Positions 1 through 11,278 of a stretch of DNA of 64,000 bases are shown in pieces. Position numbers and translations under genes: made by a program. The notes beneath the pieces were generated by a model. That model was not told the origin of the DNA and made no database searches. It worked only from the letters and a program-made list of their open reading frames with translations. Source of the DNA: Eustoma russellianum (Eukaryota; Streptophyta; Magnoliopsida; Gentianales; Gentianaceae); the NCBI GenBank assembly GCA_036186865.1, contig AP025056.1, forward strand, positions 26,615,485-26,679,484, written 5' to 3'. The stretch's first letter is position 1. The number at the start of each line of letters is the position of its first letter.

Positions 1-9
1 CACATAGGG

Positions 10-1285
10 TGATACGATCTTGGATCGTATGGAAATGACGATCGCTTCTTTCAACTCCAAAAGACACCTTTGATCAACCCTTGCGTGGGACAATGGCGCA
101 AAAACCACCTTCTTGGACAAGAGAAGTCAACAACGTCTACGTCGAGCAATTCAAATCTCCCAATCCAACACGTCGTTCTGTATCCTTGGATTGTGATTCA
201 CCAACTAGGTTTGCTCAAACCTTTATTGGATCTAGCCTTGATTTTACTTTGTAAAAACCAAAGGAAAAACACAAAACAAAGGCAACACACGGTTGCAATA
301 AAAACTGAAATTTTTATTCTAAAAATTCTGAAAACTGCTGCCATTTTCTTGACCCTAATATAATGCTATATTTTGATATTCCTAAAATTTAACTAATCAA
401 TCAAAGTCCTTATATTAATACCTATCAATCTAAATCAAATTTACAATAAAGATAAGTCAAAGCTAATCAAGGAAAAATTACATAACTCAAATCCCTAAAA
501 TTTCGTACTGGAATTACACCCTGTCGGTTACTAGCTTATAGCCGCTTCTAGACGCCAAATTAGGGTTTTCACTCTTCAGAAAAGTTGTAGCTCATGCAAT
601 TACCTTGAATTTGGGCTTTTGAATGGACTCTTCTTGACAGAGATACGGGCCTCCAAAGATTAGGTATCCATCTAGTGATCTTCAGTACTTTCCATTCCCT
701 GATTTCGGTCCATCTTGTAGCCCGAATTAGCAAAAGTGTAAAACATGAAAATCGTCACAAGTTGAGTTATCTGAAACCTCTAAGTGGTTTGAACCCATTC
801 GGATCAGTACTCCGACCTAGGCGTCTAAAATACCGACTGGTGTCCGGCTGCCTTCCTGAAAAATAGGGTCTCTTCAAGCCACTTTCCTTATTTAGCCTTG
901 TCACCTCAGAAAACACTTAAAAACGGTAATTAGCACTATAGACACATATTACAAGACTCTATAAAATATCCTAGACCTAAAACAACGACAACGCAAACAA
1001 CTAGACTCGATATTACAACGACAACGCATGAAATGGCCATCCTGCCCTCCCACCAACATTTACATCCTATGATATGCATTAAATGCGAGGACAATCAAAT
1101 CATGACCTCAATAAACATAGAAAAATCATGTATCCATATTCCTTGGCTCATCTTGCACATGTTTGAACAAGAAGGTCTTTAGTTTACATCTTCTATTTGC
1201 GCAAAAGTTTCTTGTTTATGTAGTTAGTATGTTCAACGCCCTTATTTGTGAAGTTTGTGTGTTTAGGGCTCCTTGAATCGCATCA
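10..1285 (-). repeat. 3' LTR of the LARD-like element
   Basis: It begins TG and ends CA, and matches the right-hand LTR (4092-5586) along its whole length apart from scattered substitutions, short indels near 620-690 and the foldback insertion found only in the right copy. The left flank is TAGGG. Confidence 0.9.
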
Positions 1286-2610
1286 TTCCCTCCCTCTTCA
1301 AAAGGATTCGACCTCGAATCTAAACACAGAAAAGGATACAAGAGATACTCTACAAATGACTCATAATATACACAAGACACAAACCTAAGAGAATAAAGTG
1401 CAATGAACATGCATAATTTGAGTTTAACATGCTTAGGATGAATAATTAACTGAAGGAAGAAGCATGTAGACAACAACACATTATAACACATATCTACATG
1501 AACACTTAGCAACAAGCACCTCTTCCTAATATGTTTAGGATGCACTAACAAGATAGGTATAAAACTCCTCACAAACGATTTATCATGCATGAAAGAGAAA
1601 GTGTGTAAAACATGAGGAATAAACAACATACCTTGTACGCTCCTTAGAACTTCCAAACCAGAGGTATTTGAACTATCATGTTCAACAAAGCACAAATCAT
1701 CACTAACATTTAGATTATCATCTTCAAAATCAATGTGCAACGTAATGTCAAGTGGAATTTCAGATTCATACGCACGCAAACTAGAATTTTCTTGGGATGG
1801 AATATCACTATCAAGGCACTCAAACAAGGGATTATCATAGATAACCCATTCATTCTTCTCAATGTTATCATATTTATGACCTAGAACATCATTATTCTCA
1901 CTTGAAATGTCACTCAAATCATCTTGTAAATCAGCATGTAAACCAAGCAAATCATGTGAGTTATGTGTAGCACAAACAACTTTAGATTCAAACTCATCAC
2001 TTTCAGCACGCAAGTCAGTGTCATGCATATGATCATGATAAACATCAACAAATCTCCTAAGACCTTGCAATTTATTAAGGAGGTCTAATCTATGCACCTT
2101 TTGTTCTTCTACTTCCTTAAGGATCTCAAAGTTACGTTCTTTTTGTGCTAGAAGTTTCTTACGAATGTCACAATTACGTTCTATGAACTTCACATAGACA
2201 TGTTCAACTTCAACATCCTCATGGAAACCAACATGCAATTTCTTATCAGGTTCGTACACCTTAGAGTGCAAAATAACATCATCACTGGAATCAGATTTAG
2301 ACAAACTGGATTTAAGCAAATTAGGATCATGCAAGTCAAGAATCTTATCATGTAAGTCATGTTCATTCGACATATCGTGAACAACATGTGTATTAATTGA
2401 AATTTCAGCATCATCATCACAAGAATCATGTTCAATATCAATGCTAGAATCATCACTCATATCATCCAAATCATATGCAATTCCATAAGTGAAATGAGCT
2501 TGACGTAAGCCTTCTATTGTTGCACGATACAGGTCTCTAATGTTATCCTCCATGGAATCCATGAGTAACCTGGAATCAATCAACAAAACAAAGAAATGAA
2601 AAACTAACAC
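1216..2610 (-). CDS. Acidic hypothetical protein of the LARD-like element, 464 aa
   Basis: A single open frame fills the 3' half of the internal region, crosses the polypurine tract and stops 70 bases inside the 3' LTR. The first 16 residues are hydrophobic; a second start (Met-17, MDSMEDNIR) may be the real one. The N-terminal two thirds is rich in Asp, Ser, Glu and His with no known motif. Residues about 340-430 are hydrophobic and Cys/Phe/Leu-rich. The last 35 residues include DSRSNPFEEGGNDA, which resembles the C-terminal tail of some plant gypsy polyproteins. I see no catalytic motif. It may be a remnant of an ancestral pol tail fused to unrelated sequence, or a chance frame kept open by low stop content. 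It is listed because a 464-codon frame is long for chance in AT-rich DNA. Confidence 0.35.
   Translation of the reverse strand: MLVFHFFVLLIDSRLLMDSMEDNIRDLYRATIEGLRQAHFTYGIAYDLDDMSDDSSIDIEHDSCDDDAEISINTHVVHDMSNEHDLHDKILDLHDPNLLKSSLSKSDSSDDVILHSKVYEPDKKLHVGFHEDVEVEHVYVKFIERNCDIRKKLLAQKERNFEILKEVEEQKVHRLDLLNKLQGLRRFVDVYHDHMHDTDLRAESDEFESKVVCATHNSHDLLGLHADLQDDLSDISSENNDVLGHKYDNIEKNEWVIYDNPLFECLDSDIPSQENSSLRAYESEIPLDITLHIDFEDDNLNVSDDLCFVEHDSSNTSGLEVLRSVQGMLFIPHVLHTFSFMHDKSFVRSFIPILLVHPKHIRKRCLLLSVHVDMCYNVLLSTCFFLQLIIHPKHVKLKLCMFIALYSLRFVSCVYYESFVEYLLYPFLCLDSRSNPFEEGGNDAIQGALNTQTSQIRALNILTT
1286..1306 (-). other. Polypurine tract of the LARD-like element
   Basis: The minus strand reads a purine run (GAAGAGGGAGGGAA) ending directly at the first base of the 3' LTR, the expected plus-strand primer position. 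The tract also lies within the reading frame at 1216-2610. Confidence 0.85.
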
Positions 2611-4076
2611 AAAAACAAAAGAAACATCGTTACATTAGTGAAATCAAAATCAAAGTGTATGTTCCTCTCTCGCTCTTGTATACTCACTCAAGTTTGTGCT
2701 TTCCTCGGCCAATCTTGAGCTAGATACAATCAAAGTAAGCTTCTCAAGTGGCTAACACAATCCGATGATCAATTGCACCCTTTTTCTCCAACGTGTCACC
2801 CAAATTTCAGCAACTAATAAGCAAAGGTATCAAGCCAAGAACAAGACAATTTAACACACTTAACCTCCTAAGAATCAAGAAAAATGAGACCAAAAATTAT
2901 GTCAAAGGATGAGCCAAAGAAAACTAAGGGTTGCCCTGGGCAATCTTTAGTTAATCTTAGCCTTATGCAAGTTAATTACAAGTTGTTGATTCAAGTGCAA
3001 TAATCAAGTATCCAAGTGTAAGGCAATGAAAAGGTGATGTATTTTGTGGCTTCAAAGGGGACGACCTTGTTGAATTTTTATGGAACTTGATTGGCAAATA
3101 ATTTGAGAACAACCTTGGTACTCTTCTTCTTGCACTACTCTTTTTCTTTTTTTTTTTGTACACTTTTTTTTTCTGCTCCTTTGGATTATGCCGAATGCCC
3201 TTTTTTTTATAAATAAGAATACAACAAAAATCTACTGTTATTGAATTGTGTTTTTTCCTGAGGGCCTTTATCGATGTTCAAAGCAACTAAGGGTACTTTT
3301 AGGGGCTGTTTATGTGATGTAGCAAGAACGTTTTTTGTACCTCCACAATTAGGGTTTTTTTGTTGTTTAGTTTGGTGAAAGGATGGCTTGTATGGCCATA
3401 TGTATGGTGAAGGAAAATCAGCCTTGGATACAAGAAAATTGCAACAAAAACCAAGCAACAATGCAATCAAGTCACACAAGTCTAAAATCAGCTAAAAACT
3501 TCGTTAGCAACAAGATTTACGAGTGACACTAGGTAGCATTTTTAAGAAATGGACTTGATTTATATGTTACAGCTGAATATAAACCCTAACACAATGAACC
3601 TATTGTCAAGTGTGTGTAAAGATTTTATTTTTGGTGAGACAAAACAAAGAAACAATGCAAAGATGTCAACTTTTTCTTTTCTTTTCACAACGTTCTATGA
3701 CGTCCAGAACCAATTTTATTTTTTTAAATAAGATGAGTATACTTCGTGAATGAAGTAACAAGAAAAGGATCCAAGCAAAATAAATAGGCAATGTATGTGT
3801 GCATGGGAATGGTGGAAATAGTACGGTGATTTAACCAAAAGATATGAAAATATATTTTTTTTGTTTTGTATGTTCCGAGAAGTACTGCTTTTCCATGGCT
3901 AAGCGAAAGTTTCAGAGGGATGGGGAGTTTAACTATGGATTCAAGAAGTTAGTTGTATGGGTAACTGAATAAAAAAAATTCGAAGGGATGATAAAGAAAA
4001 CGGGTAGAACTGAGGAATGAGGAAGAATGAAGGCACAATAATTAAAGGATATTTGAGTTGTAAAGAAGAAACCTTT

Positions 4077-4088
4077 GCTCTGATACCA
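4077..4088 (-). other. Primer binding site, tRNA-iMet type
   Basis: The plus strand reads GCTCTGATACCA, the complement of the classical plant TGGTATCAGAGC site, three bases from the 5' LTR. This sets the orientation of the element. Confidence 0.9.
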
Positions 4089-4091
4089 GTT

Positions 4092-5586
4092 TGATACGAT
4101 CTTGGATCGTATGGAAATGACGATCGCTTCTTTCAACTCCAAAAGACACATTTGATCAACCCTTGCGTGGGACAATGGCGCAAACACCACCTTCTTGGAC
4201 AAGAGAAGTCAACAACGTCTACGTCGAGCAATTCAAATCTCCCAATCCAACACGTCGTTCCGTATCCTTGGATTGTGATTCACCAACTAAGTTTGCTCAA
4301 ACCTTGATTGGATCTAGCCTTGATTTTACTTTGTGAAAACCAAAGGAAAAACACAAAACAAAGGCAACACACGGTTGCAACAAAAACTGAAATTTTTATT
4401 CTGATAATTCTGAAAACTGCTGCCATTTTCTCGACCCTAATATAATTCTATATTTTGATATTCCTAAAATTTAACTAATCAATCAAAGTCCTTAGATTAA
4501 GAACAAGATCCCCTAACCCCCAAGTCCCTCACCCCCCTCCAGACCGCCCGACACGTAGCACACAGGGGGGGTGGTGAGGCTGATGTGGGTGACCCTCACC
4601 CAGCCTCACCATCCCCCTGTGTGACACGTGTCACCGGGTCCTTAAATACCCCCCTTAAAAGGGGGTCAGGTGATTCCAGTCCCTTAGATTACTACCTATC
4701 AATCTAAATCGAATTTACAATAAAGATAAGTCAAAGCTAATCAAGGAAAAATTACATAACTCAAATCCCTAAAATTTCGTACTGGAATTACACCCTGTCG
4801 GTTACTGGCTTATAGCTGCTTCTAGACGCCGAATTAGGGTTTTCACTCTTCAGCAAAGTTGTATCTCATGAAATTCTCTTGAATGTGGGCTTTTGAATCA
4901 CCTCATTTGGATTCTTCTTGACAGAGATACGGGTCTCCAAAGATTAGGTATCCATCCAGTGATCTTCAGCACTTTCCATTCTGGACTCCCAACTTACGCC
5001 TGATTTCGGTCCATCTTGTAGCCCGAATTAGCAAAAGTGTAAAACATGAAAATCGTCACAAATTGAGATATCTGAAACCTCCAAGTGGTTTGAACCCATT
5101 TGGATCAGTACTCCGACCTAGGCATCCAAAATACCGACTGGTGTCCGGCTGCCTTCCTGAAAATTAGGGTCTCTTCAAGCCACTTTCCTTATTTAGCCTC
5201 GTCACCTTAGAAAACACTTAAAAACGGTAATTAGCACTATAGACACATATTAAAAGACTCTATAAAATATACTAGACCTAAAACAACGACAACACAAACA
5301 ACTAGACTCGATATTACAATGACAACGCATGAAATGACCATCCTGCCCTCCCACCAACATTTACATCCTATGATATGCATTAAACACGAGGACAATCAAA
5401 TCATGACCTCAATAAACATAGAAAAATCATGTATCTATATTCCTTGGCTCATCTTGCACATGTTTGAACAAGAAGCTCTTTAGTTTACATCTTCTATTTG
5501 CGCAAAAGTTTCTTGTTTGTGGAGTTAGTATGTTCAACGCCCTTGTTTATGAAGTTTGTATGTTTAGGGCTCCTTGAATCGCATCA
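4092..5586 (-). repeat. 5' LTR of the LARD-like element
   Basis: Direct repeat of 10-1285, ending GCATCA directly before TAGGG. It is about 220 bp longer than its partner, mainly because of the insertion at 4500-4681. The two LTRs also differ by small indels and several substitutions, so the element is not recent. Confidence 0.9.
4500..4681. mobile_element. 182 bp foldback insertion (MITE-like)
   Basis: This segment is absent from the other LTR of the same element. It is bracketed by CCTTAGATTA on both sides (4490-4499 and 4682-4691), which can be extended imperfectly to about 13 bases. The interior is a long imperfect palindrome: an arm CACACAGGGGGG...GAGGCTG faces CAGCCTCACC...CCTGTGTG. 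I saw no clean terminal inverted repeat at the outermost bases. A 9-10 bp duplication would fit a Mutator-type miniature element, but the family is not recognised. Confidence 0.6.
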
Positions 5587-5690
5587 TAGGGCCACGCGCC
5601 TCCAAGGGACACACGTCCCGTAGGACCACGTGCCACATAGGGCCACACGCCTCATAGGGCCACACGTCACCAAGGACAATGCACGTGCCA
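5587..5690. repeat. GC-rich minisatellite, target of the first LTR element
   Basis: Imperfect copies of a unit close to CATAGGGCCACACGCCT follow one another here. The nine bases at the left window edge (CACATAGGG) belong to the same array, so the LTR element at 10-5586 landed inside it. The first five bases, TAGGG, are the right-hand copy of its target duplication. No gene is visible in the array. Confidence 0.7.
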
Positions 5691-5776
5691 TGAAATGCAA
5701 ATGAAATATGTCACATAACATATTTTTCTTTCTTCTTCCTCAATTCCGCACTTTTCTCAATTTCCTTATTTTCTCA

Positions 5777-5803
5777 TAAATAATAATAATAATGATAATA
5801 ATG

Positions 5804-5846
<43 letters not shown>
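5777..5846. repeat. (AAT)n microsatellite
   Basis: About 70 bp of TAA/AAT repeats with two GAT interruptions near the left end. Confidence 0.95.
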
Positions 5847-6593
5847 GTCAAATTATCAATTTATTGACTTTCTTCTACAAATATATATTTATTTATCTAT
5901 AGATGACACTACCTAATTTAGTTTTCCAAATTATTCCCAAACATGTTTTAAATATTGATGTTGATATTTATTAATATTTTATTCTGTTTTAAACCTAAAA
6001 TCTGATTTTATTTTATAGATCCAAAAATAATTTAATTTATAACTTTTTTTTCATTTTAAATTTACAACAAAACAGTTTTGTTTTCTAATTAACTGAAACA
6101 GTTTTTTTTAAATGTATATATATCAAATACTGTTATTTTTATTTTTAGAATTAAAAACTCAAACCAATTCCCTTTATTTCAAACCCAACCCAAATCCCCT
6201 CCCCACCCAGCCCGCGCCCCCTCCCTAGACTGCAGCCCACTCGCGCGCCAAAGCCCAGCCCCTTTCCTTTATATTATTGTTTTCCTCCTGCACACCAAAC
6301 AGGCCCCTTTTTAGTTTCTTTTCCCTCTTTCCTTCTACCAGGCCCAAATCCGAAACCTCCTCTCCCCCAGCACACTGCGTGAGCACCAGGCCCCCCAGCC
6401 AAGCCTTTCTTTATTTATTTCTTAAACCCAAATCCTTCCAGCCTTCCCACTCCAAACCCCTCAACCCAAATCCAACAAATTTCCCAAAACACAATAACTT
6501 CAATCCCAATTCTAAATTCAATTTAATTGCAATTCCTTTGATTATACTACATACTAACCCTTGCAAAAACAACATCCAAGACACGTTTATATA
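5847..6593. other. AT-rich then C-rich spacer without a gene
   Basis: The stretch 5850-6170 is AT-rich with homopolymer runs. The stretch 6180-6540 is rich in CCC and AAACCC-like words on the plus strand, reminiscent of plant LTR sequence. I see no reading frame with family resemblance. It could be the far part of the LTR whose other end lies at 12641-13140, but I could not align the two. Confidence 0.5.
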
Positions 6594-7423
6594 TTTTTTT
6601 TATGGAAAGGAAATTTTATTAAAAACCTCTATTATGGCGGAGGAAAACTATATTACAAGCCTCATCGTATGTGAATAAGTGAAATAAAGAGCTAGGAATT
6701 GTATATCTCCAGTCGTATATGATATGCCGCATTAAAACCTTGCCAAGAAAAACCACCCTTGTGGATAAAACCTTGGTGAAGGAAAAAGCGTACATATTTA
6801 TACGGCTGTCATTCATATTGAAGCGATTGAAACTTAAATACATGGAAGTGATTGTTGTATAGTAAAAAAACATTGTTGGCTCGTTGGCGTGGAAGATCTC
6901 TTGATGTTGCTGAAGGACCACGACTGGAGGTAAATAAATCCAAGAGATCGCCCTGTTTCAGCTTGAAGCTAAGCGATGTCGTCCTCGTCAATAATATTCG
7001 CAATAAAGTCCACCATAACAAAAGAAACACAGATGTGAGGCTAAGAGATTCATATGAAACGATAAATGGGAGTGGTGCATGATGAATAAATAGCATATTA
7101 AAAAACGCACCAGCGTTTCCTGTGTTGGAAAACACAGACAACGGCCAGGGTGTATAGCCGATAAAACCGCCAGCATGAGTCATCGCCAAAAACAGCTGTG
7201 AAGAGTGAGGGGGCCAGGTTGTCTCATCCGCAGCATACATGCAGACCATCCAGAGGAAGCATCCAAACCATGCACATATGAGGAAAAAAAACAGCATTAA
7301 AAGTGTAATGGAGCACAACAACACCGTATCACCAATGGAATACAAAGCATACCAAGTCTGCCTGCATCCTGCAGGATATAGGCAGAAGAATGAAATGTGT
7401 GCCAATCCATTTGGAAGACTTGA
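6594..7423 (-). other. LINE 3' untranslated region with poly(A)
   Basis: This is non-coding sequence between the ORF2 stop and the A tract. On the minus strand the last 200 bases contain CACCAAGG and CTTGGCAAGG words typical of plant L1 tails, followed by an A run. Open frames here on both strands have no family resemblance and are taken as chance. Confidence 0.75.
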
Positions 7424-10400
7424 TTAAGGAACACGCAAATGAGCTGTGGAGAGATCCAACGAAATGGAGTCACGCACTAATGGAGGAAGCGTGTGAGAAG
7501 TGTAAAATTGCGTGTTAGGGTTCAACATTGCATGTTGAGCAAGATAATGGGCAGCCATATTTGCCTCCCTATAAATGTGCAGAAAGTCCAGTCGATGAAG
7601 TTGTGTTAATGTATGTAGCAAGCGAAGATAGTAATTTCCATGAGCCAGGCATGGCCGCGAGAGATGTGATATCAGCTACAAACAATCCGTCTCTAGAATG
7701 ATTGAGCGATACAGTGGAAGAAAGTACAATAATCCGAAGACGGTAGATTGGATCTCAGCATTTAGAGGTGTACTGGGGGAGGCGGAAGGAGACTGCCCCC
7801 ACACAGGAACCGGCGTGATCACGCAAAATAGCACCTCCTGCACTATAATGTCTGCCTACCGCCGCATCTATATTTAATTTGAATCTTTCCGAAGGTGGAG
7901 TACACCAATGCACCAATATAGGATGTGGCGGCTGAGGCGAGGGAAACCAAACAAACTGCGGCAAAGGTCCAGTCGCTAGTTTAGATCCAGCAATTGTTTT
8001 GCTCCACATAGCAATGTCATAATTGACAGAAGCCCGAAAAGATGAGACTGAGAAATTGTGCTTATCGCCATATGTTAAAGATGAATAAGAGCGCCATATA
8101 TTGGAAACAATAATTGACGGAATAACAATTTTTAAAGCACCCGAGAGCGGAGAGAAAGTAGACAGGTACCACCAGGATAATAAATATTGACGGGGAGGCA
8201 GCGATGACGGTGGGGGACAAAGCAACTCAGAAGCAAAATAATGCCAAGTAGAACGAATGCGCGAGCAGTAAATAAATATGTGATCTACCGTGGCCGATGC
8301 TGTCTTACAGAAAGGGCATTGCGAGGGCCGAGAGGTATTATGTCTGCCAATGTAATCCTCAAATGGTAGAGTCGAGTGGAAAATACGCCACAAAAAAATT
8401 TGAGTGACAGGAGAGTGATACTTAAACCAAATAAATTTCGTCGTGAGGAGTGCGGGACTGGGTTCTCGACATAGATCATAAGCCGTACGTAAAGAGAATT
8501 CGCCAGATGCCGTTGGAAGCCAGCTGAGATGGTCCTCTTGTCCCTCAGACTGGGCAAGGCATATCAGGAGAATACGACAAATGATCTTCCAAATGGGTGA
8601 GTCATATAAACGAGGAGCATAATCGCCTCGGCGACCATATTTGACATGCATGTACTTGCTCTAAAGGGTAGAATGCTGCTGATAGGACCACCATATGCGA
8701 CAATGATAGGCTTGTTGAAGTGCAGTAAGATCTTGGAGGCCTAGACCGCCCTCTTCTCATGGTTTTGTGATAGTGTCCCAGGCAACCCAATGATGTCAGC
8801 ATCCCTAATAAAATGCTGCCATCTTCCTATTTATGATTTTGATCACTGACCTTGGAAGGGCTCCTGCTGCCAGAATATGTAAAGGTAATGCCGAAATGAC
8901 TGAACGTAGCAGAACAAGACGACCAGCAAAAGAGAGTAAGTGGGAATGCCAGCCCTGAAGCCGTGAGTCTACATGCTCTAATAACGGAGTGCAAAACCGT
9001 GCTCGGTTGATGCCTTTATGCAAATAAGATCCAAGATATCGAAACGGTAAACCTGAGCATTGCATATTGAGAAGAGTTGCAAACCTGCGGCGCTGATGAG
9101 CTGAGACGGCAGAAGATGGAATTAAATTGCTCTTTTGAAAATTAATTTTTTGTCCAGGAGCCGCCTCATATTGTGTTAAGAAACCATGAAAGCACTGTAA
9201 ATTTCTCTGTATGCCTTTTAAAAATACTAGAAGATCATCTGCATAAGCTAAATGAGTAATAGTAAAAGGGACTCCGCCAAGACGAAAGGGTTGTATTGTT
9301 CCAGATGTAACCAGGGATTTTAAACCCCTGCTAAAGCCTTCTGAAGATAGAATAAAAAGCAAGGGGGATAAAGGGTCACCCTACTTGACCCCTCTATACG
9401 GACAGAACATGGCAGATGGTTGTCCATTAATTAAGACAGACAATGTTGTTGCACATAAATGATTTAAAATAATCCGACTGAAGAAACCAGAGAACCCGAA
9501 ACTGTGCAAGAGAAATTCCAGATATTCCCAGCTGACCCTATCAAATGCCTTCATCATATCTAGCTTCAAACACAACTGAGAGCCGCCCTTATCTAGCATA
9601 TGTATCATTTCATGTGCCATTAACACCTGTGTGGAGATATCCGAACCGGGCAGGAAACCCGTCTGCTCGGGTGATATCAATTTCGGAAGTAGCTTATTCA
9701 AACGAGAAGCAATAATTCTTGTACATACTTTCCTCAGAAAATTTGTTAGGCATATCGGTCAAAAGTCACTGAATGTTGTGGGAGACTGCTTCTTGGGAAT
9801 CAAGGTTATTAGGGCACTAGCCATTACAGCTGGCTGTGGAACGCCGAGAAAGAATTCATGTACCGCTTTAAGAACATCTGCATGTATGACAGACCAGCAG
9901 GAGCGATAGAACTTAGCATTAAAACCATTTGGCCATGCTATGCTTTGAGGATCTAAATGCCAAACTGTCTGTTTGATCTCGTCTTCCGTTGGCAATTGTA
10001 TAAGGAGTTATCATCAGCAGTCACTAACCGTGGGATATGGCATAGAATGGTCTCATAATTTTGTGTTGTCTCGCGAGCGAATATGGCAGTATAGAATGTC
10101 ACCGCTTCAGCCATGATGGATGCAGGTGTGGTGCATCGCTCCCCAGCGGTTGTGTCAATTTTCTGGATGCATTGTTGCATCCTCCGACCTTTGACAATAG
10201 AGTGATAATAGAGCGTGTTTGCATCACCTTCTTTTAGCCAGCGTACCCGCGCTTTTTGTTTCTAAAAATGTAGTTCATATGTAGAGGCATGTTGATACTC
10301 AACCTTTGCTCTATGGAATGCCATGCGATTCTCGTCCGAAGGGTCAGAGTCCCAGTTGGCCTCAGCACGAGTGAGATTAGATTTTGCTTGCATGAGGTTG

Positions 10401-11278
10401 GTAAATATATTGCCGAAAATTTCTTTATTCCATCGCTGAATGTCCTTCTTTAGGCGGGATAATTTTGTATAGAAACCATACATGCCTCCTGTGGCAGGAT
10501 AAGATGTCCATGCATTCTTCATATAAGTTTGGAAGTCTGGATGTAAGAGCCAAGAATCCAGAAAACGAAAAGGGCAGTGGCCCTGGAACATCTGTTGCCG
10601 ACATATGAATAATAAGGGTGAGTGATCCGAGGAGGCCCGCGATAGATGTGTAAGTTGCATATCATCAAACACATCATTAAAAGAGGAATTGACAAAAAGC
10701 CAATCCAGTCGCCTTCGTAATCATCCAAGTCCCGTGCCGTCAACCCAAGTAAAACGTGGACCTTTAAACTGCGGCGCCATAAGAGAGCAAGATTCAATGC
10801 ATTCATTGAAATCTTGTAATGCTAAGGGAGAAGGTTGGGAACGACCATCATGATCTTCAAGAGAGCGAAAAGTATTGAAATCACCTCCAACTATCCAAGG
10901 TAAGGTGGAATACTCCGAGAATGTACATAGAGAACTCCATAAGGTGCGGCGTAAATGCAGTGTATGTTTGGCATAGACCTCTGATAATACAAAAGTAAAT
11001 TGTATAGGCCAAAAGAGAAGTGTGAAATGTACCACTTGTTCATGATCCTGTGCTGAAACCAAATAAAAATGTGAGTCACGCCAGAAAAACCAAATGTGTT
11101 CCGACTGAGAGGAATAATACTGGGAAAATCCAAGGTCCAGAGCAAAACATGTAATACTAGAAGATGAATGTTTAGGTTCTATCAGAGCAAGTAAATGTAA
11201 ATGATGATCTCGTATCAAATTATGCAGTCTAGGCATAGAGGCTCGCATGCCTCTAATATTCCATGTTAAAACATTCAT
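7424..11278 (-). pseudogene. LINE ORF2: endonuclease / reverse transcriptase / RNase H, broken
   Basis: ORF2 carries out target-primed reverse transcription. Domains in order: an APE-type endonuclease from MNVLTWNIRG (11278) to about 10600 (GGDFNTF and SSDHSPLL motifs visible); the linker (KARVRWLKEGDANT); reverse transcriptase at about 9995-8805 with LKLDMMKAFDRVSW and the catalytic LAYADDLLVF; the zinc-binding region CPFCKTASATVDHIFIYC near 8300; and a C-terminal RNase H (LNIDAAVG, ILETDCL, HIYREANMAAHYLA). In-frame stops lie at 10721-10723, 10262-10264, 9759-9761, 9381-9383 (inside the conserved GDPLSP box) and several between 8807 and 8660. Frameshifts lie near 10000 and 7757 and again before 7621. 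Most stops fit single transitions from Trp, Arg or Gln codons. Confidence 0.9.

Larger units (their letters stand above)
10..5586 (-). mobile_element. Non-autonomous LTR retrotransposon (LARD-like), complete
   Basis: Two long direct repeats start TGATACGATC and end GAATCGCATCA. They enclose about 2.8 kb and are flanked by the 5 bp duplication TAGGG (5-9 and 5587-5591). The reverse complement of a tRNA-iMet primer site lies next to the right LTR and the complement of a polypurine tract next to the left LTR, so transcription runs right to left. The interior has no recognisable gag, protease, reverse transcriptase or integrase, only one long reading frame (1216-2610). The stretch 2611-4076 shows no gene. 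This is the layout of a large retrotransposon derivative that would need proteins from another element. The boundaries are firm. The parental lineage is unknown, although the C-terminal residues of the reading frame resemble the tail of some gypsy polyproteins. Confidence 0.9.

Noticed and set aside
4077..4088. Part of a tRNA gene (iMet 3' end)
   Set aside because: Only the 12-base primer-site complement is present, beside an LTR border. No tRNA body follows.
6277..6678. 133-codon plus-strand frame in the C-rich spacer
   Set aside because: Low-complexity Pro/Ser text from a CCC-rich stretch; it runs into the LINE tail, with no family resemblance.
6809..7405. 198-codon minus-strand frame with hydrophobic segments
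   Set aside because: It falls in the LINE 3' untranslated region after the RNase H end and resembles no protein family. Taken as chance.
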